Assembly: GCA_028714275.1 (NCBI GenBank)
Contig: JAQTMP010000040.1
Location: 1 to 6,940 of the forward strand
Direction: 5' to 3'
Source of the DNA: Candidatus Paceibacterota bacterium
Lineage (GTDB): Bacteria > Patescibacteriota > Minisyncoccia > Phycocordibacterales > CAINVO01
DNA: 6,940 nucleotides
Shown: positions 1-5,430 of the stretch, in pieces
Position numbering within the stretch: the first letter of the stretch is position 1
Layout of the letters: each line of letters begins with the position of its first letter
Notes under the pieces: model-generated
Database searches by the model: none
What the model saw: only the letters and a program-made list of their open reading frames with translations
What the model was told of the DNA's origin: nothing
Position numbers and translations under genes: made by a program

Positions 1-104
1 CCTTTGGATTCGCAAAAGCGCTCGAAACGCTTCACGTTTTCAGGCTGCCAAGCATGCTGGTCGGCACAATGCCGCATCAGCGTCTCAAAATTTAAGGGTC
101 CCAT
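1..104 (-). CDS. 5' part of an unidentified protein gene
   Basis: An open frame begins with ATG at 104 (minus strand) and runs without a stop to the window edge, giving 34 visible codons (begins MGPLNFETLMRHC, ends ...RFERFCESK). I do not recognise the family. The visible part is soluble, with two Cys, three His, several aromatics and charged residues, and shows no signal peptide or membrane segment. The start is well supported: GGAGG stands five bases before the ATG, and a good promoter lies about 50 bases upstream, partly over the end of pyrG. The gene is on the same strand as pyrG but has its own promoter, so it is probably a separate transcription unit. The frame is convincing because of these signals; the function is unknown. 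Confidence 0.7.
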   Translation of the reverse strand, partial: MGPLNFETLMRHCADQHAWQPENVKRFERFCESK

Positions 105-108
105 AGTG

Positions 109-114
109 CCCTCC
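109..114 (-). promoter_or_regulatory. Strong Shine-Dalgarno site of the left-edge gene
   Basis: The minus strand reads GGAGGGCACTATG, placing GGAGG five bases before the start codon. This is the strongest ribosome binding site in the window and fixes the start of the partial gene at 104. Most other genes here have weak or no Shine-Dalgarno sequence. Confidence 0.75.
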
Positions 115-125
115 GTTCTAGTGGT

Positions 126-140
126 GAAGGTTTGACCTTC
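126..140 (-). promoter_or_regulatory. Small hairpin in the 5' leader of the left-edge gene
   Basis: GAAGGT and ACCTTC form a perfect 6-bp inverted repeat around a three-base loop, between the predicted transcription start (near 150) and the Shine-Dalgarno site. It could be an RNA stem or a protein operator. No T-run follows it on the minus strand, so it is not a simple terminator. A role is inference only. Confidence 0.35.
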
Positions 141-156
141 GGTTGTCTCTGGGCTA

Positions 157-184
157 ATCATAATCACTATTGACTTTTTGTCAA
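157..184 (-). promoter_or_regulatory. Sigma70-type promoter of the left-edge gene
   Basis: On the minus strand a perfect -35 box TTGACA (179-184) and a -10 box TATGAT (157-162, five of six consensus) are separated by 16 bases. Transcription would start near 150, leaving a leader of about 45 bases with a hairpin and a GGAGG site. The -35 box overlaps the TGA stop of pyrG (181-183). It is also one arm of a small palindrome, TTGAC-AAAAA-GTCAA (170-184), which could act as an operator. This is the best-formed promoter in the window. Confidence 0.7.
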
Positions 185-1941
185 ATAGCTTTTTTTCTCC
201 GAAGGGCCGCTTTCACAAACTCCGTAAAAAGTGGGTGCGGAGCCAGCGGTCGAGCCCGAAGCTCGGGATGAAATTGGGTGCCGAGGAAAAATGGATGCTG
301 CCCAGCTGCTCCTGTACCTTTTTTTTGCGGCAGCTCCGCAATCTCCATCAATTTTCCATCTGGTGAGGTGGCTGAAAAAACCAGACCGGCTTGCTCGAGG
401 TCTTTAACATATTCTGGATTGACCTCATAGCGATGACGATGACGTTCATTGATCGTCTTGGCTCCATACGCCGCTTGGGCAATAGTGCCTTTTTTTAAAT
501 GCGCAACATACGAGCCGAGACGCATAGAGGCGCCGTATTTTCCTTCAGCCAATTTTTTCTTTTGATCGGGCATAATGTCAATGACTAGGTGCTTGGCCGC
601 TGGATTGATCTCGGCAGTGTTGGCATCCTTCCAGCCCAAAACATTGCGGGCGTATTCAATGACTAAGAGCTGCATACCGTAGCAGAGTCCAAAGTATGGC
701 ACTCCATGAGTCCGCGCAAACTCTATCACTTTGAGCTTGCCCTCGATCCCCGACTCGCCAAAGCCGCCCGGCACCAGGATGCCATCATATTTTTTCAGCC
801 CGACAATGCGCTCTTTGCTGATTTTTTCGCTGACCCCTTTTTTAACTCCTTTTTCTCCAGTCGTCTCAAAATCCTTGGCATTGACCCACGCTAGATTGGC
901 TTTGACGCCCACACTGTACGCCGAAAATTTGATCGCCTCAATCACAGAAAGGTAGGCGTCCGACAACACAAAATCCCCGCTATCAAAATATTTGCCCACC
1001 ACAGCAATGTTCACCTCTCGTGGCTTGCCATCTTTCCCTACAGTTTTGCTATTTTTCACTTTTTTAACCTTGTTGACAAAAGTTTTCCACGGCGACATGT
1101 CAATATGCCCATTCGAAAGGCCGAGAGCCTTGACGAGCATTTCACCAAGCTTATCTTTTTCAAAATTTAAAGGGACATCATAGATGCTGTCGATATCCGG
1201 AGCAGAAATGACATTTTCGATCGGCACGTTGCACGAAATAGCGATCTTGTCCTTGCGTTTTTTGTCCAAGGGCACTTCGCTGCGAGCAATAATAAAGTCC
1301 GTTTGGACGCCATAGGAGTTGAGCTGGCGGATGGCATTTTGAGTTGGTTTGGATTTCATTTCGCCAAGCTTGGAAGGGATCGGCAAAAAAGAAACCATAA
1401 TAAAAATAACGTCGTGAGGATTTTTGACTTTGAGCACTCGCGCGGCTTCGATAAACATAATATTTTGGTAGTCGCCCACCGTACCGCCGATTTCGATGAT
1501 GGAGATTTCTGATTTGTTTTTACGCGCTGCGTCTTCATAGCGATGAATGATCTCATCTCGGATCGTGTCAGCGTCGATGCACCTGCCTCCAAAGCCGAGC
1601 GCGCGCTCTTTGTCGATGACATACTTGTAGACCATGCCACTTGTCATATAATCAGCTTCAGTGAGGTCACGATTGAGAAAACGCTCATAGTTGCCCATAT
1701 CCTGATCCGTTTCGAGTCCGCTATTTAAAACAAAAACCTCACCGTGTTCGGTGGGGTTCATAGTGCCGGCGTCTACGTTTAGATAAGGGTCGACTTTGGC
1801 GATGTTGACATTAAATCCTTTCGCCTGAAGGATAGTGCCGAGCGATGAAGTGGTGATGCCTTTCCCTACTCCCGACATCACTCCTCCGATAACAAAAATA
1901 TATTTATGAGAAGTGAGAGATTTTTTATTTTTTTTAGGCAT
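181..1941 (-). CDS. pyrG: CTP synthase (glutamine-hydrolysing)
   Basis: This cytosolic enzyme makes CTP from UTP, ATP and glutamine, the last step of de novo pyrimidine nucleotide synthesis. The N-terminal amidoligase half shows the P-loop SGVGKG (residues 23-28), KVDPYLNVDAGTM (49-61), HGEVFV (66-71) and EIGGTVGD (150-157). The C-terminal class I glutaminase half shows the oxyanion-loop motif PGGFG (391-395), the nucleophile Cys420 in GLCYGMQ, and the His558/Glu560 pair in QFHPE; NERHRHRYEVN (498-508) is also typical. All catalytic residues are present. At 586 residues it is about 40 longer than the E. coli enzyme (545). The extra length includes a Lys-rich N-terminus, a charged loop near 361-380 and a Gly-rich loop near 539-550. 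The ATG at 1941 is preceded by AAAAGGA five bases upstream. The stop is TGA. It is transcribed away from the 138-residue gene to its right, and no clear terminator follows it. Confidence 0.97.
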   Translation of the reverse strand: MPKKNKKSLTSHKYIFVIGGVMSGVGKGITTSSLGTILQAKGFNVNIAKVDPYLNVDAGTMNPTEHGEVFVLNSGLETDQDMGNYERFLNRDLTEADYMTSGMVYKYVIDKERALGFGGRCIDADTIRDEIIHRYEDAARKNKSEISIIEIGGTVGDYQNIMFIEAARVLKVKNPHDVIFIMVSFLPIPSKLGEMKSKPTQNAIRQLNSYGVQTDFIIARSEVPLDKKRKDKIAISCNVPIENVISAPDIDSIYDVPLNFEKDKLGEMLVKALGLSNGHIDMSPWKTFVNKVKKVKNSKTVGKDGKPREVNIAVVGKYFDSGDFVLSDAYLSVIEAIKFSAYSVGVKANLAWVNAKDFETTGEKGVKKGVSEKISKERIVGLKKYDGILVPGGFGESGIEGKLKVIEFARTHGVPYFGLCYGMQLLVIEYARNVLGWKDANTAEINPAAKHLVIDIMPDQKKKLAEGKYGASMRLGSYVAHLKKGTIAQAAYGAKTINERHRHRYEVNPEYVKDLEQAGLVFSATSPDGKLMEIAELPQKKGTGAAGQHPFFLGTQFHPELRARPLAPHPLFTEFVKAALRRKKAI

Positions 1942-1946
1942 GTGTT

Positions 1947-1953
1947 TCCTTTT
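1947..1953 (-). promoter_or_regulatory. Ribosome binding site of pyrG
   Basis: The minus strand reads AAAAGGAAACACATG, so an AAGGA Shine-Dalgarno core lies five bases before the start. A TAGAAT box just upstream (1954-1959) could be a -10 element. If it is used, the leader would be very short and would partly remove this site. Confidence 0.5.
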
Positions 1954-1984
1954 ATTCTACCCAATTTTCCTCTTTTAGGCGATG

Positions 1985-2016
1985 TTGACTTTTTATGTGA
2001 AGGGTGGCAGTATAGT
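1985..2016 (+). promoter_or_regulatory. Possible promoter of the 138-residue gene
   Basis: TTGACT (1985-1990, five of six -35 consensus) and TATAGT (2011-2016, five of six -10 consensus) lie upstream of the start at 2035. Their spacing is 20 bases, longer than the usual 16-18, which lowers confidence. If TATAGT is the -10 box, transcription starts near 2023 and the leader is only about 12 bases, too short for a normal ribosome binding site, and none is seen. The same bases read as TATACT on the minus strand (2009-2014), so the site could also serve pyrG. Confidence 0.4.
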
Positions 2017-2034
2017 GTCCAGATTTGAAAAATT

Positions 2035-2451
2035 ATGTCGAGAACATCAAGTGTTTTTATTGTCGAGTATTCACCCGAAAATCAGGTCAAAGTCATCGAA
2101 TCCCTCGAAAGGGCCGGCCTGACGGTGCCTGCCTTTACACAGAGCACAATCGGCGAGAACGAGATCAAAGTGTATCTCTCGGACAGAAACCCCGAACAAA
2201 GGCGCCAAGTGGAAGCCGACCTCAAAAATAAGCAGGTAATCATCGGCGTCGTCAAAGGTGTCGATTGTATTAGCTTGATGGAAAGGGTCTTTGACCGGCA
2301 TCATCGCGCTCGAGGCTATTTTCCTTCAACCCAGGAGGCCTCACGTACCGCTGTTGAGCTTTTCACCCTCATCAATCCTCACGTTGCAACTCTGCCAGCC
2401 GTGCAGAAAAAAGATGCCAAATTGCACGTCGGCTGCAGTTGCGCCATGTAA
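2035..2451 (+). CDS. Unidentified 138-residue protein with Cys-x-Cys C-terminus
   Basis: I do not recognise the family. The frame has ordinary codon use, its own upstream promoter-like boxes and a strong terminator behind it, so it is very likely a real single-gene unit. Residues 6-76 read as alternating strands and helices: strand SVFIVEY, helix PENQVKVIESLERAG, strand NEIKVYLSD, helix NPEQRRQVEADLKN and strand VIIGVVKG. This order fits a ferredoxin-like or ACT-like fold (inference). A second part (80-120) is probably helical with His89-His90. The protein ends KLHVGCSCAM, with His131, Cys134 and Cys136 able to bind a metal or form a redox pair. There is no signal peptide or membrane segment. 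The start is fixed by an in-frame TGA nine bases upstream (2026-2028). No Shine-Dalgarno site precedes the ATG. It is divergent from pyrG and convergent with ftsX. Confidence 0.75.
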   Translation: MSRTSSVFIVEYSPENQVKVIESLERAGLTVPAFTQSTIGENEIKVYLSDRNPEQRRQVEADLKNKQVIIGVVKGVDCISLMERVFDRHHRARGYFPSTQEASRTAVELFTLINPHVATLPAVQKKDAKLHVGCSCAM

Positions 2452-2470
2452 GGCACCCTCCCCCACTAAT

Positions 2471-2526
2471 CGCTCGCCACACATCAGGACCCCCATCCTG
2501 CTGTGCTGGCGAGCGGTTTTTATTTT
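2471..2526 (+). terminator. Strong intrinsic terminator of the 138-residue gene
   Basis: CGCTCGCCA (2471-2479) pairs perfectly with TGGCGAGCG (2507-2515). The stem continues, after a one-base bulge, with CACA/TGTG and then CAGGA/TCCTG around a CCCCCA loop. The tract GTTTTTATTTT follows directly. It starts 19 bases after the stop codon and works in the plus direction only, since no T-run follows on the other strand. Confidence 0.92.
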
Positions 2527-2581
2527 AAAATCTCTACAGATTGGTAATATTCAGGAGGCGTAACATTCCTGGTTGGTATGT

Positions 2582-2648
2582 CTCTTTTTCTCAATATGTA
2601 ATATAAGACATGAAAATTATGCCTTATATTACATATTGAGAAAAAGGG
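2582..2648. repeat. Perfect 24-bp inverted repeat (long hairpin) between convergent genes
   Basis: The arms 2584-2607 and 2623-2646 are perfect reverse complements over 24 bases (left arm begins CTTTTTCTCAATATG). A wobble and a C-G pair extend them outward, and after one mismatch three more pairs (CAT/ATG) extend them inward, leaving a seven-base loop. The element lies 33 bases beyond the ftsX stop and 55 bases beyond the terminator T-run. No T-run follows it on either strand, so it is not a standard terminator. The 5-base word GGTAT occurs on both sides (2575-2579 and 2647-2651), which could be a target-site duplication or chance. Smaller hairpins sit nearby (AATCT/AGATT at 2529-2542, CAGGA/TCCTG at 2552-2571). 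It could be a 3' stabiliser of the ftsX transcript, a tiny non-autonomous mobile element or a protein-binding palindrome. Confidence 0.85.
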
Positions 2649-2680
2649 TATCCTAGTTCCAAAATTTTCAGCCCGAAAAA

Positions 2681-3619
2681 CTATATCTTTAAATACCGCT
2701 TCACCGCTAGATAACTCGACGCCCCTCCCAACACCAACCCTGTTACCAAAATAATCAAAAAGATTTGGGCGAAATTGGCCACATAGTAATTGAACATATT
2801 GAGACCTGTCAAAACTGAGAGACCGTAGCCGGATGTGCCGACCCAATACGAGATAGGATAAAAAATAGCCAGCGTAATAATGGTCCCTATAAATCCATAC
2901 ATCAGACCAACCACCACAAATGGCCCGCGAATAAAAGTATTAGAGGCTCCGACAAGCCGCATCACCGCAATCTCCTCCCGAGAACTGTAAATGGAAAGAC
3001 GGATTGTGTTGAAAGAAATGAGCAGGGCAATCAAGATATAAAAGATGGCGCGGAAAAGGCCAAACTGATGCGTCGCATTGATCACTTTGGAAAGATTGTC
3101 GATAGCCACTTTGTTTTGATTGTAATTTATCTTATCAATGATGCTTGAAGTGCCACTGTTGGCGCTGAGATCGCTCTTGCTTTGCAAAAATTGCGCCAGA
3201 CCCTCGTATTGAGAAGGCTCTTTGGTTTTAATATTCAAAACGGCTCCGAGCGGATTGCCTGACAATTCATCCAGAGCCTGGAGAGTGAGCTGATCGTTTT
3301 GATGTCGAGTGCGAAAATCAGACAAGGCCTGCTCGCTTGAAATATATTGCACAGACTGGACTTCTGGCAGAGCTTGAATTTCTTTTTGGAGATCTAAAAT
3401 ATCGGATTCGTTGGCGGTAGTGGTAAAATACACATTGACATCTACCTTATCCTTGAGACCGGAAAGGATCGAATTCATCATGGCATTTTCCAGGAGCAAA
3501 GAAGTGACGACTGAAAGAGTCACGGTCATAATCAAAACCGAAGCCAAAGAAACTGATCCATTTCTCCAAAAACTGATTGATCCCGCCTTCAAAACTCTTT
3601 TTATTTTTGTCCAGAACAT
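2681..3619 (-). CDS. ftsX: Cell-division ABC-type transporter membrane subunit FtsX
   Basis: FtsX is the inner-membrane partner of the ATPase FtsE. The FtsEX complex does not transport a substrate but uses ATP hydrolysis to control cell-wall hydrolases during division. The 312-residue length is normal. A short cytosolic N-terminus (KRVLKAGSISFWRNG) is followed by a membrane helix (about 22-44), an extracellular domain (45-185, containing VDVNVYF at 59-65), and three more helices (about 186-208, 232-258 and 283-306). The cytosolic segment EEIAVMRLVGAS (215-226) is the conserved FtsX coupling region. The gene starts 12 bases after the ftsE stop, so the two are surely co-expressed. No Shine-Dalgarno site precedes the ATG. 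A TGCTATAAT box over the end of ftsE could give a second, nearly leaderless transcript. No hydrolase or scaffold gene follows; the operon ends here. Confidence 0.95.
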   Translation of the reverse strand: MFWTKIKRVLKAGSISFWRNGSVSLASVLIMTVTLSVVTSLLLENAMMNSILSGLKDKVDVNVYFTTTANESDILDLQKEIQALPEVQSVQYISSEQALSDFRTRHQNDQLTLQALDELSGNPLGAVLNIKTKEPSQYEGLAQFLQSKSDLSANSGTSSIIDKINYNQNKVAIDNLSKVINATHQFGLFRAIFYILIALLISFNTIRLSIYSSREEIAVMRLVGASNTFIRGPFVVVGLMYGFIGTIITLAIFYPISYWVGTSGYGLSVLTGLNMFNYYVANFAQIFLIILVTGLVLGGASSYLAVKRYLKI

Positions 3620-3630
3620 ATTTTTAATTT

Positions 3631-3639
3631 ATTATAGCA
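3631..3639 (-). promoter_or_regulatory. Extended -10 box just before ftsX
   Basis: The minus strand reads TGCTATAAT, a perfect extended -10 element, ending 11 bases before the ftsX ATG. Transcription would begin about four or five bases before the start codon, giving an almost leaderless message. There is no matching -35 box. The sequence overlaps the last codons and stop of ftsE (GTG CTA TAA), so it could also be coincidence. Confidence 0.4.
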
Positions 3640-4312
3640 CGTACTTGCCTTCCTTATCATCTCGGATAATTTTCCCGTTTTCCATAGTGATCACCCGCTT
3701 GCCGAGTGAATCAATCACGCCCTTATTGTGGGTAGTCAAAATAACCGTAGTACCCAGGTCATTTATTTTTTTCAAAATCTGGACCACATCAAAAGTGTTG
3801 ACGGGATCAAGGTTGCCAGTTGGCTCATCTGCGATAATGAGATCTGGCTGATTGACAATGGCGCGAGCAATGGCTACGCGCTGTTTTTCTCCACCTGAAA
3901 GCTGGTGGGGAAAGTTGTGCATTTTTTTACCCAGATCAACAAGATCGAGGACATGGGGCACATCAGCTGCAATCTCTTCTTCAGTCCTGCCCGCCGCCTC
4001 CATGGCAAACGCAATGTTTTCATAAGCCGTCTTGTGAGGCAAAAGGCGAAAATCCTGAAAAACCGTCCCGATGCGGCGGCGCAAATCATTCATCTGCCCT
4101 CTTTTAAGTGACTGCACATCTATTGATTCAAAAAAAATCTCTCCTTCGGTCGGACGCTCTTCAGCCAAAATCATGCGGAGCAAGGTAGTTTTTCCCGCGC
4201 CAGACTGCCCCACGATCGAGACAAATTCTTTTGGTGATATTTTTAGATTGATACCCTGGAGAGCGACGGAATTGTCGGCGTATATTTTGGAAACGTTGTT
4301 AAAGTAAATCAT
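3632..4312 (-). CDS. ftsE: Cell-division ATP-binding protein FtsE
   Basis: FtsE is the cytosolic ABC ATPase that pairs with FtsX at the division site. All ABC motifs are intact: Walker A GQSGAGKT (35-42), Q-loop Gln86 in VFQDFRLLP, signature LSGGEKQ (138-144), Walker B LIIADEP (158-164), D-loop GNLDP (166-170) and switch His195 in TTHNK. The FtsE-typical start (MIYFNNVSKIY) and VFQDFRLLPHKTAYENIAFAME separate it from general ABC transporters. The length of 226 residues matches the family. It starts 14 bases after the prfB stop with no Shine-Dalgarno site; the A/T-rich gap offers at best a weak TAAATT box. The order prfB-ftsE-ftsX is also found in other bacteria, including Firmicutes, and supports a single transcription unit. 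Confidence 0.97.
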   Translation of the reverse strand: MIYFNNVSKIYADNSVALQGINLKISPKEFVSIVGQSGAGKTTLLRMILAEERPTEGEIFFESIDVQSLKRGQMNDLRRRIGTVFQDFRLLPHKTAYENIAFAMEAAGRTEEEIAADVPHVLDLVDLGKKMHNFPHQLSGGEKQRVAIARAIVNQPDLIIADEPTGNLDPVNTFDVVQILKKINDLGTTVILTTHNKGVIDSLGKRVITMENGKIIRDDKEGKYVL

Positions 4313-4326
4313 AAGAAAGTTTAAAT

Positions 4327-5250
4327 TTATTTAGTTTGAGCAAAAAATTGATGCTCGGCGGCAATAAACTCATCAAGCTCGCCGTCTTCGAGGACTCCTT
4401 TGATATCGCGGACTTCTAAATCCGTGCGATGGTCCTTGACGAGCTTATAGGGGTGGAGGACGTATGAGCGGATTTGATTGCCCCACTCTACATCGGTCGT
4501 CTTGGAAATATACATTCCCTTTTCTTTGGACATACGTTCTGCCTCTCTTAGAGTATACAATTTTCCTTTGAGAATGGCTATAGCTTTTTCCTTATTTTGC
4601 AGCTGGGAGCGCTCCGAGACTACATGTACTGATAGTTTGGTGGGTTTGTGGACTATTCGCACGGCCGTTTCGCGTTTATTGACGTTTTGTCCGCCCGGAC
4701 CGCCAGCTCTGGCAAAGGTAATCTCAAGCTCGTCATCGGGTATTTGAATGTCCGTCACCGTTTTTTCAAATTTAGGGATCACTTCTACCATGGAAAATGA
4801 AGTGTGTCTGAGTTTTTTAGCATTAAAAGGTGAGAGGCGGACCAAACGATGCACTCCCGACTCGTATTTAAGCGTGCCGTAAGCATTTTTGGCATTTATT
4901 TCAAAAGAAACGTTGCGAAAACCGTTGTGGTCATTTTTATTTTCATGCAAAAGTACAGTCGGCCAACCCTTACGCTTGAGATAGGCTGAATACATATCAA
5001 AAAGCATCCGAGAAAAGTCCTCTGAGTCGTCTCCGCCGGCTCCAGAAAAAATAGTGATAATAGCGCCGCTCTGGTCGTAAGGACCATCCATGGCTGAAGC
5101 TAAAATTGGGGACTTGAGAGCGGAAAGCTCTTTGACCAAGGTTTGGGCTTTTTCCCTGTCTTGCCAAAAATCCGCCTTTAGCATCGCATTTTCTATTTCG
5201 GCGATGCGGGAAGCATTTTGATGCATATGAGAATTTTCTGAATTATCCAT
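4327..5250 (-). CDS. prfB: Peptide chain release factor 2, shortened domain 1
   Basis: RF2 releases the finished protein from the ribosome at UGA and UAA codons. The stop-codon reading motif SPF (140-142) marks it as RF2 rather than RF1. The catalytic GGQ (186-188), in GGPGGQNVNKRETAVRI, is intact, and WGNQIRSYVLHPYKLVKDHRT (256-276) is the conserved C-terminal RF block. At 307 residues it is about 60 shorter than E. coli RF2 (365). The missing part is in domain 1: the helix ADFWQDREKAQTLVKELSAL (26-45) is followed almost at once by the core domain (from about 64). Translation cannot start further upstream without entering the tRNA 18 bases away, so the short form is real. The usual autoregulatory frameshift site is absent. 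No Shine-Dalgarno site is seen; a TGTTATAAT box ends six bases before the ATG. The gene is followed by ftsE. Confidence 0.95.
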   Translation of the reverse strand: MDNSENSHMHQNASRIAEIENAMLKADFWQDREKAQTLVKELSALKSPILASAMDGPYDQSGAIITIFSGAGGDDSEDFSRMLFDMYSAYLKRKGWPTVLLHENKNDHNGFRNVSFEINAKNAYGTLKYESGVHRLVRLSPFNAKKLRHTSFSMVEVIPKFEKTVTDIQIPDDELEITFARAGGPGGQNVNKRETAVRIVHKPTKLSVHVVSERSQLQNKEKAIAILKGKLYTLREAERMSKEKGMYISKTTDVEWGNQIRSYVLHPYKLVKDHRTDLEVRDIKGVLEDGELDEFIAAEHQFFAQTK

Positions 5251-5256
5251 AAGGTG

Positions 5257-5265
5257 ATTATAACA
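5257..5265 (-). promoter_or_regulatory. Extended -10 box of prfB, likely leaderless start
   Basis: The minus strand reads TGTTATAATCACCTTATG. A perfect extended -10 (TGTTATAAT) ends six bases before the ATG, so transcription would start at or next to the A of the start codon. A -35 box would fall inside the T arm of the tRNA and none is recognisable. Alternatively prfB is made by read-through and processing of the tRNA transcript. Confidence 0.55.
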
Positions 5266-5268
5266 CGG

Positions 5269-5341
5269 AGCCGAAGGTGAGAATCGAACTCACGACCTCT
5301 GCTTTACGAAAGCATTGCTCTACCAACTGAGCTACATCGGC
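5269..5341 (-). tRNA. tRNA-Thr(CGU), reads ACG
   Basis: A complete 73-base cloverleaf can be drawn. The D stem is GCTC/GAGC, the anticodon loop TTCGTAA carries CGU at 34-36, and the T stem GTGAG/CTCAC encloses TTCGATT. G1-C72, C2-G71 and G35-U36 are threonine identity elements. Two stem mismatches are present: T6 with T67 in the acceptor stem and A27 with G43 in the anticodon stem. The discriminator is T73 and CCA is not encoded (TCCG follows). The gene stands 18 bases upstream of prfB on the same strand and may share its transcript. A second tRNA-Thr (GGU) lies about 800 bases away. Confidence 0.93.
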
Positions 5342-5356
5342 AAAATTATGTTGGGC

Positions 5357-5378
5357 CTACCAAGACAGCTACATCGGC
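5357..5378 (-). pseudogene. Duplicated 5' fragment of the tRNA-Thr(CGU) gene
   Basis: The minus strand reads GCCGATGTAGCT then GTC then TTGGTAG. This matches bases 1-22 of the intact tRNA-Thr(CGU) at 19 of 22 positions, in the same orientation, with its first base 37 bases upstream. It copies the CGU gene (GCCGATG) and not the GGU gene (GCCGTTG). The rest of the tRNA is missing, so it cannot make a tRNA. It may be a tandem duplication remnant or the scar of an element once inserted at the tRNA 5' end. Confidence 0.7.
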
Positions 5379-5401
5379 TGAATTTATTAAAATACATACA
5401 G

Positions 5402-5429
5402 AATATAGCACAATCGGACTCATCGACAA
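5402..5429 (-). promoter_or_regulatory. Candidate promoter for tRNA-Thr(CGU) and prfB operon
   Basis: TGCTATATT on the minus strand gives an extended -10 box (TATATT at 5402-5407), with a weak -35-like TTGTCG (5424-5429) 16 bases upstream. Transcription from about 5395 would pass through the tRNA 5' fragment and then the intact tRNA. It lies immediately after the stop of the coiled-coil gene. Confidence 0.4.
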
Positions 5430-5430
5430 A

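Noticed and set aside
1356..1640. 94-residue minus-strand frame inside pyrG
   Set aside because: It is an out-of-frame reading of conserved pyrG sequence with no start signals of its own.
2552..2656. AGGAGG on the plus strand followed by a 27-codon frame from TTG at 2573
   Set aside because: The start lies about 15 bases after the AGGAGG, too far. The frame lies just after a strong terminator, has no promoter and runs through the palindrome.
2681..2846. Minus-strand frame overlapping the end of ftsX (MGRHIRLRSLSF...)
   Set aside because: It is an out-of-frame shadow of ftsX, which has full family motifs in the other frame.
5251..5340. Possible upstream extension of prfB to restore a full-length RF2
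   Set aside because: The in-frame sequence enters the tRNA-Thr(CGU) gene after 18 bases, which cannot encode domain 1, and no frameshift motif is present.
5408..5430. CGATGAGTCCGA downstream of the coiled-coil stop resembles a hammerhead ribozyme core
   Set aside because: The required CUGAUGA is not exact, no GAAA partner strand is present and the three stems cannot be drawn.
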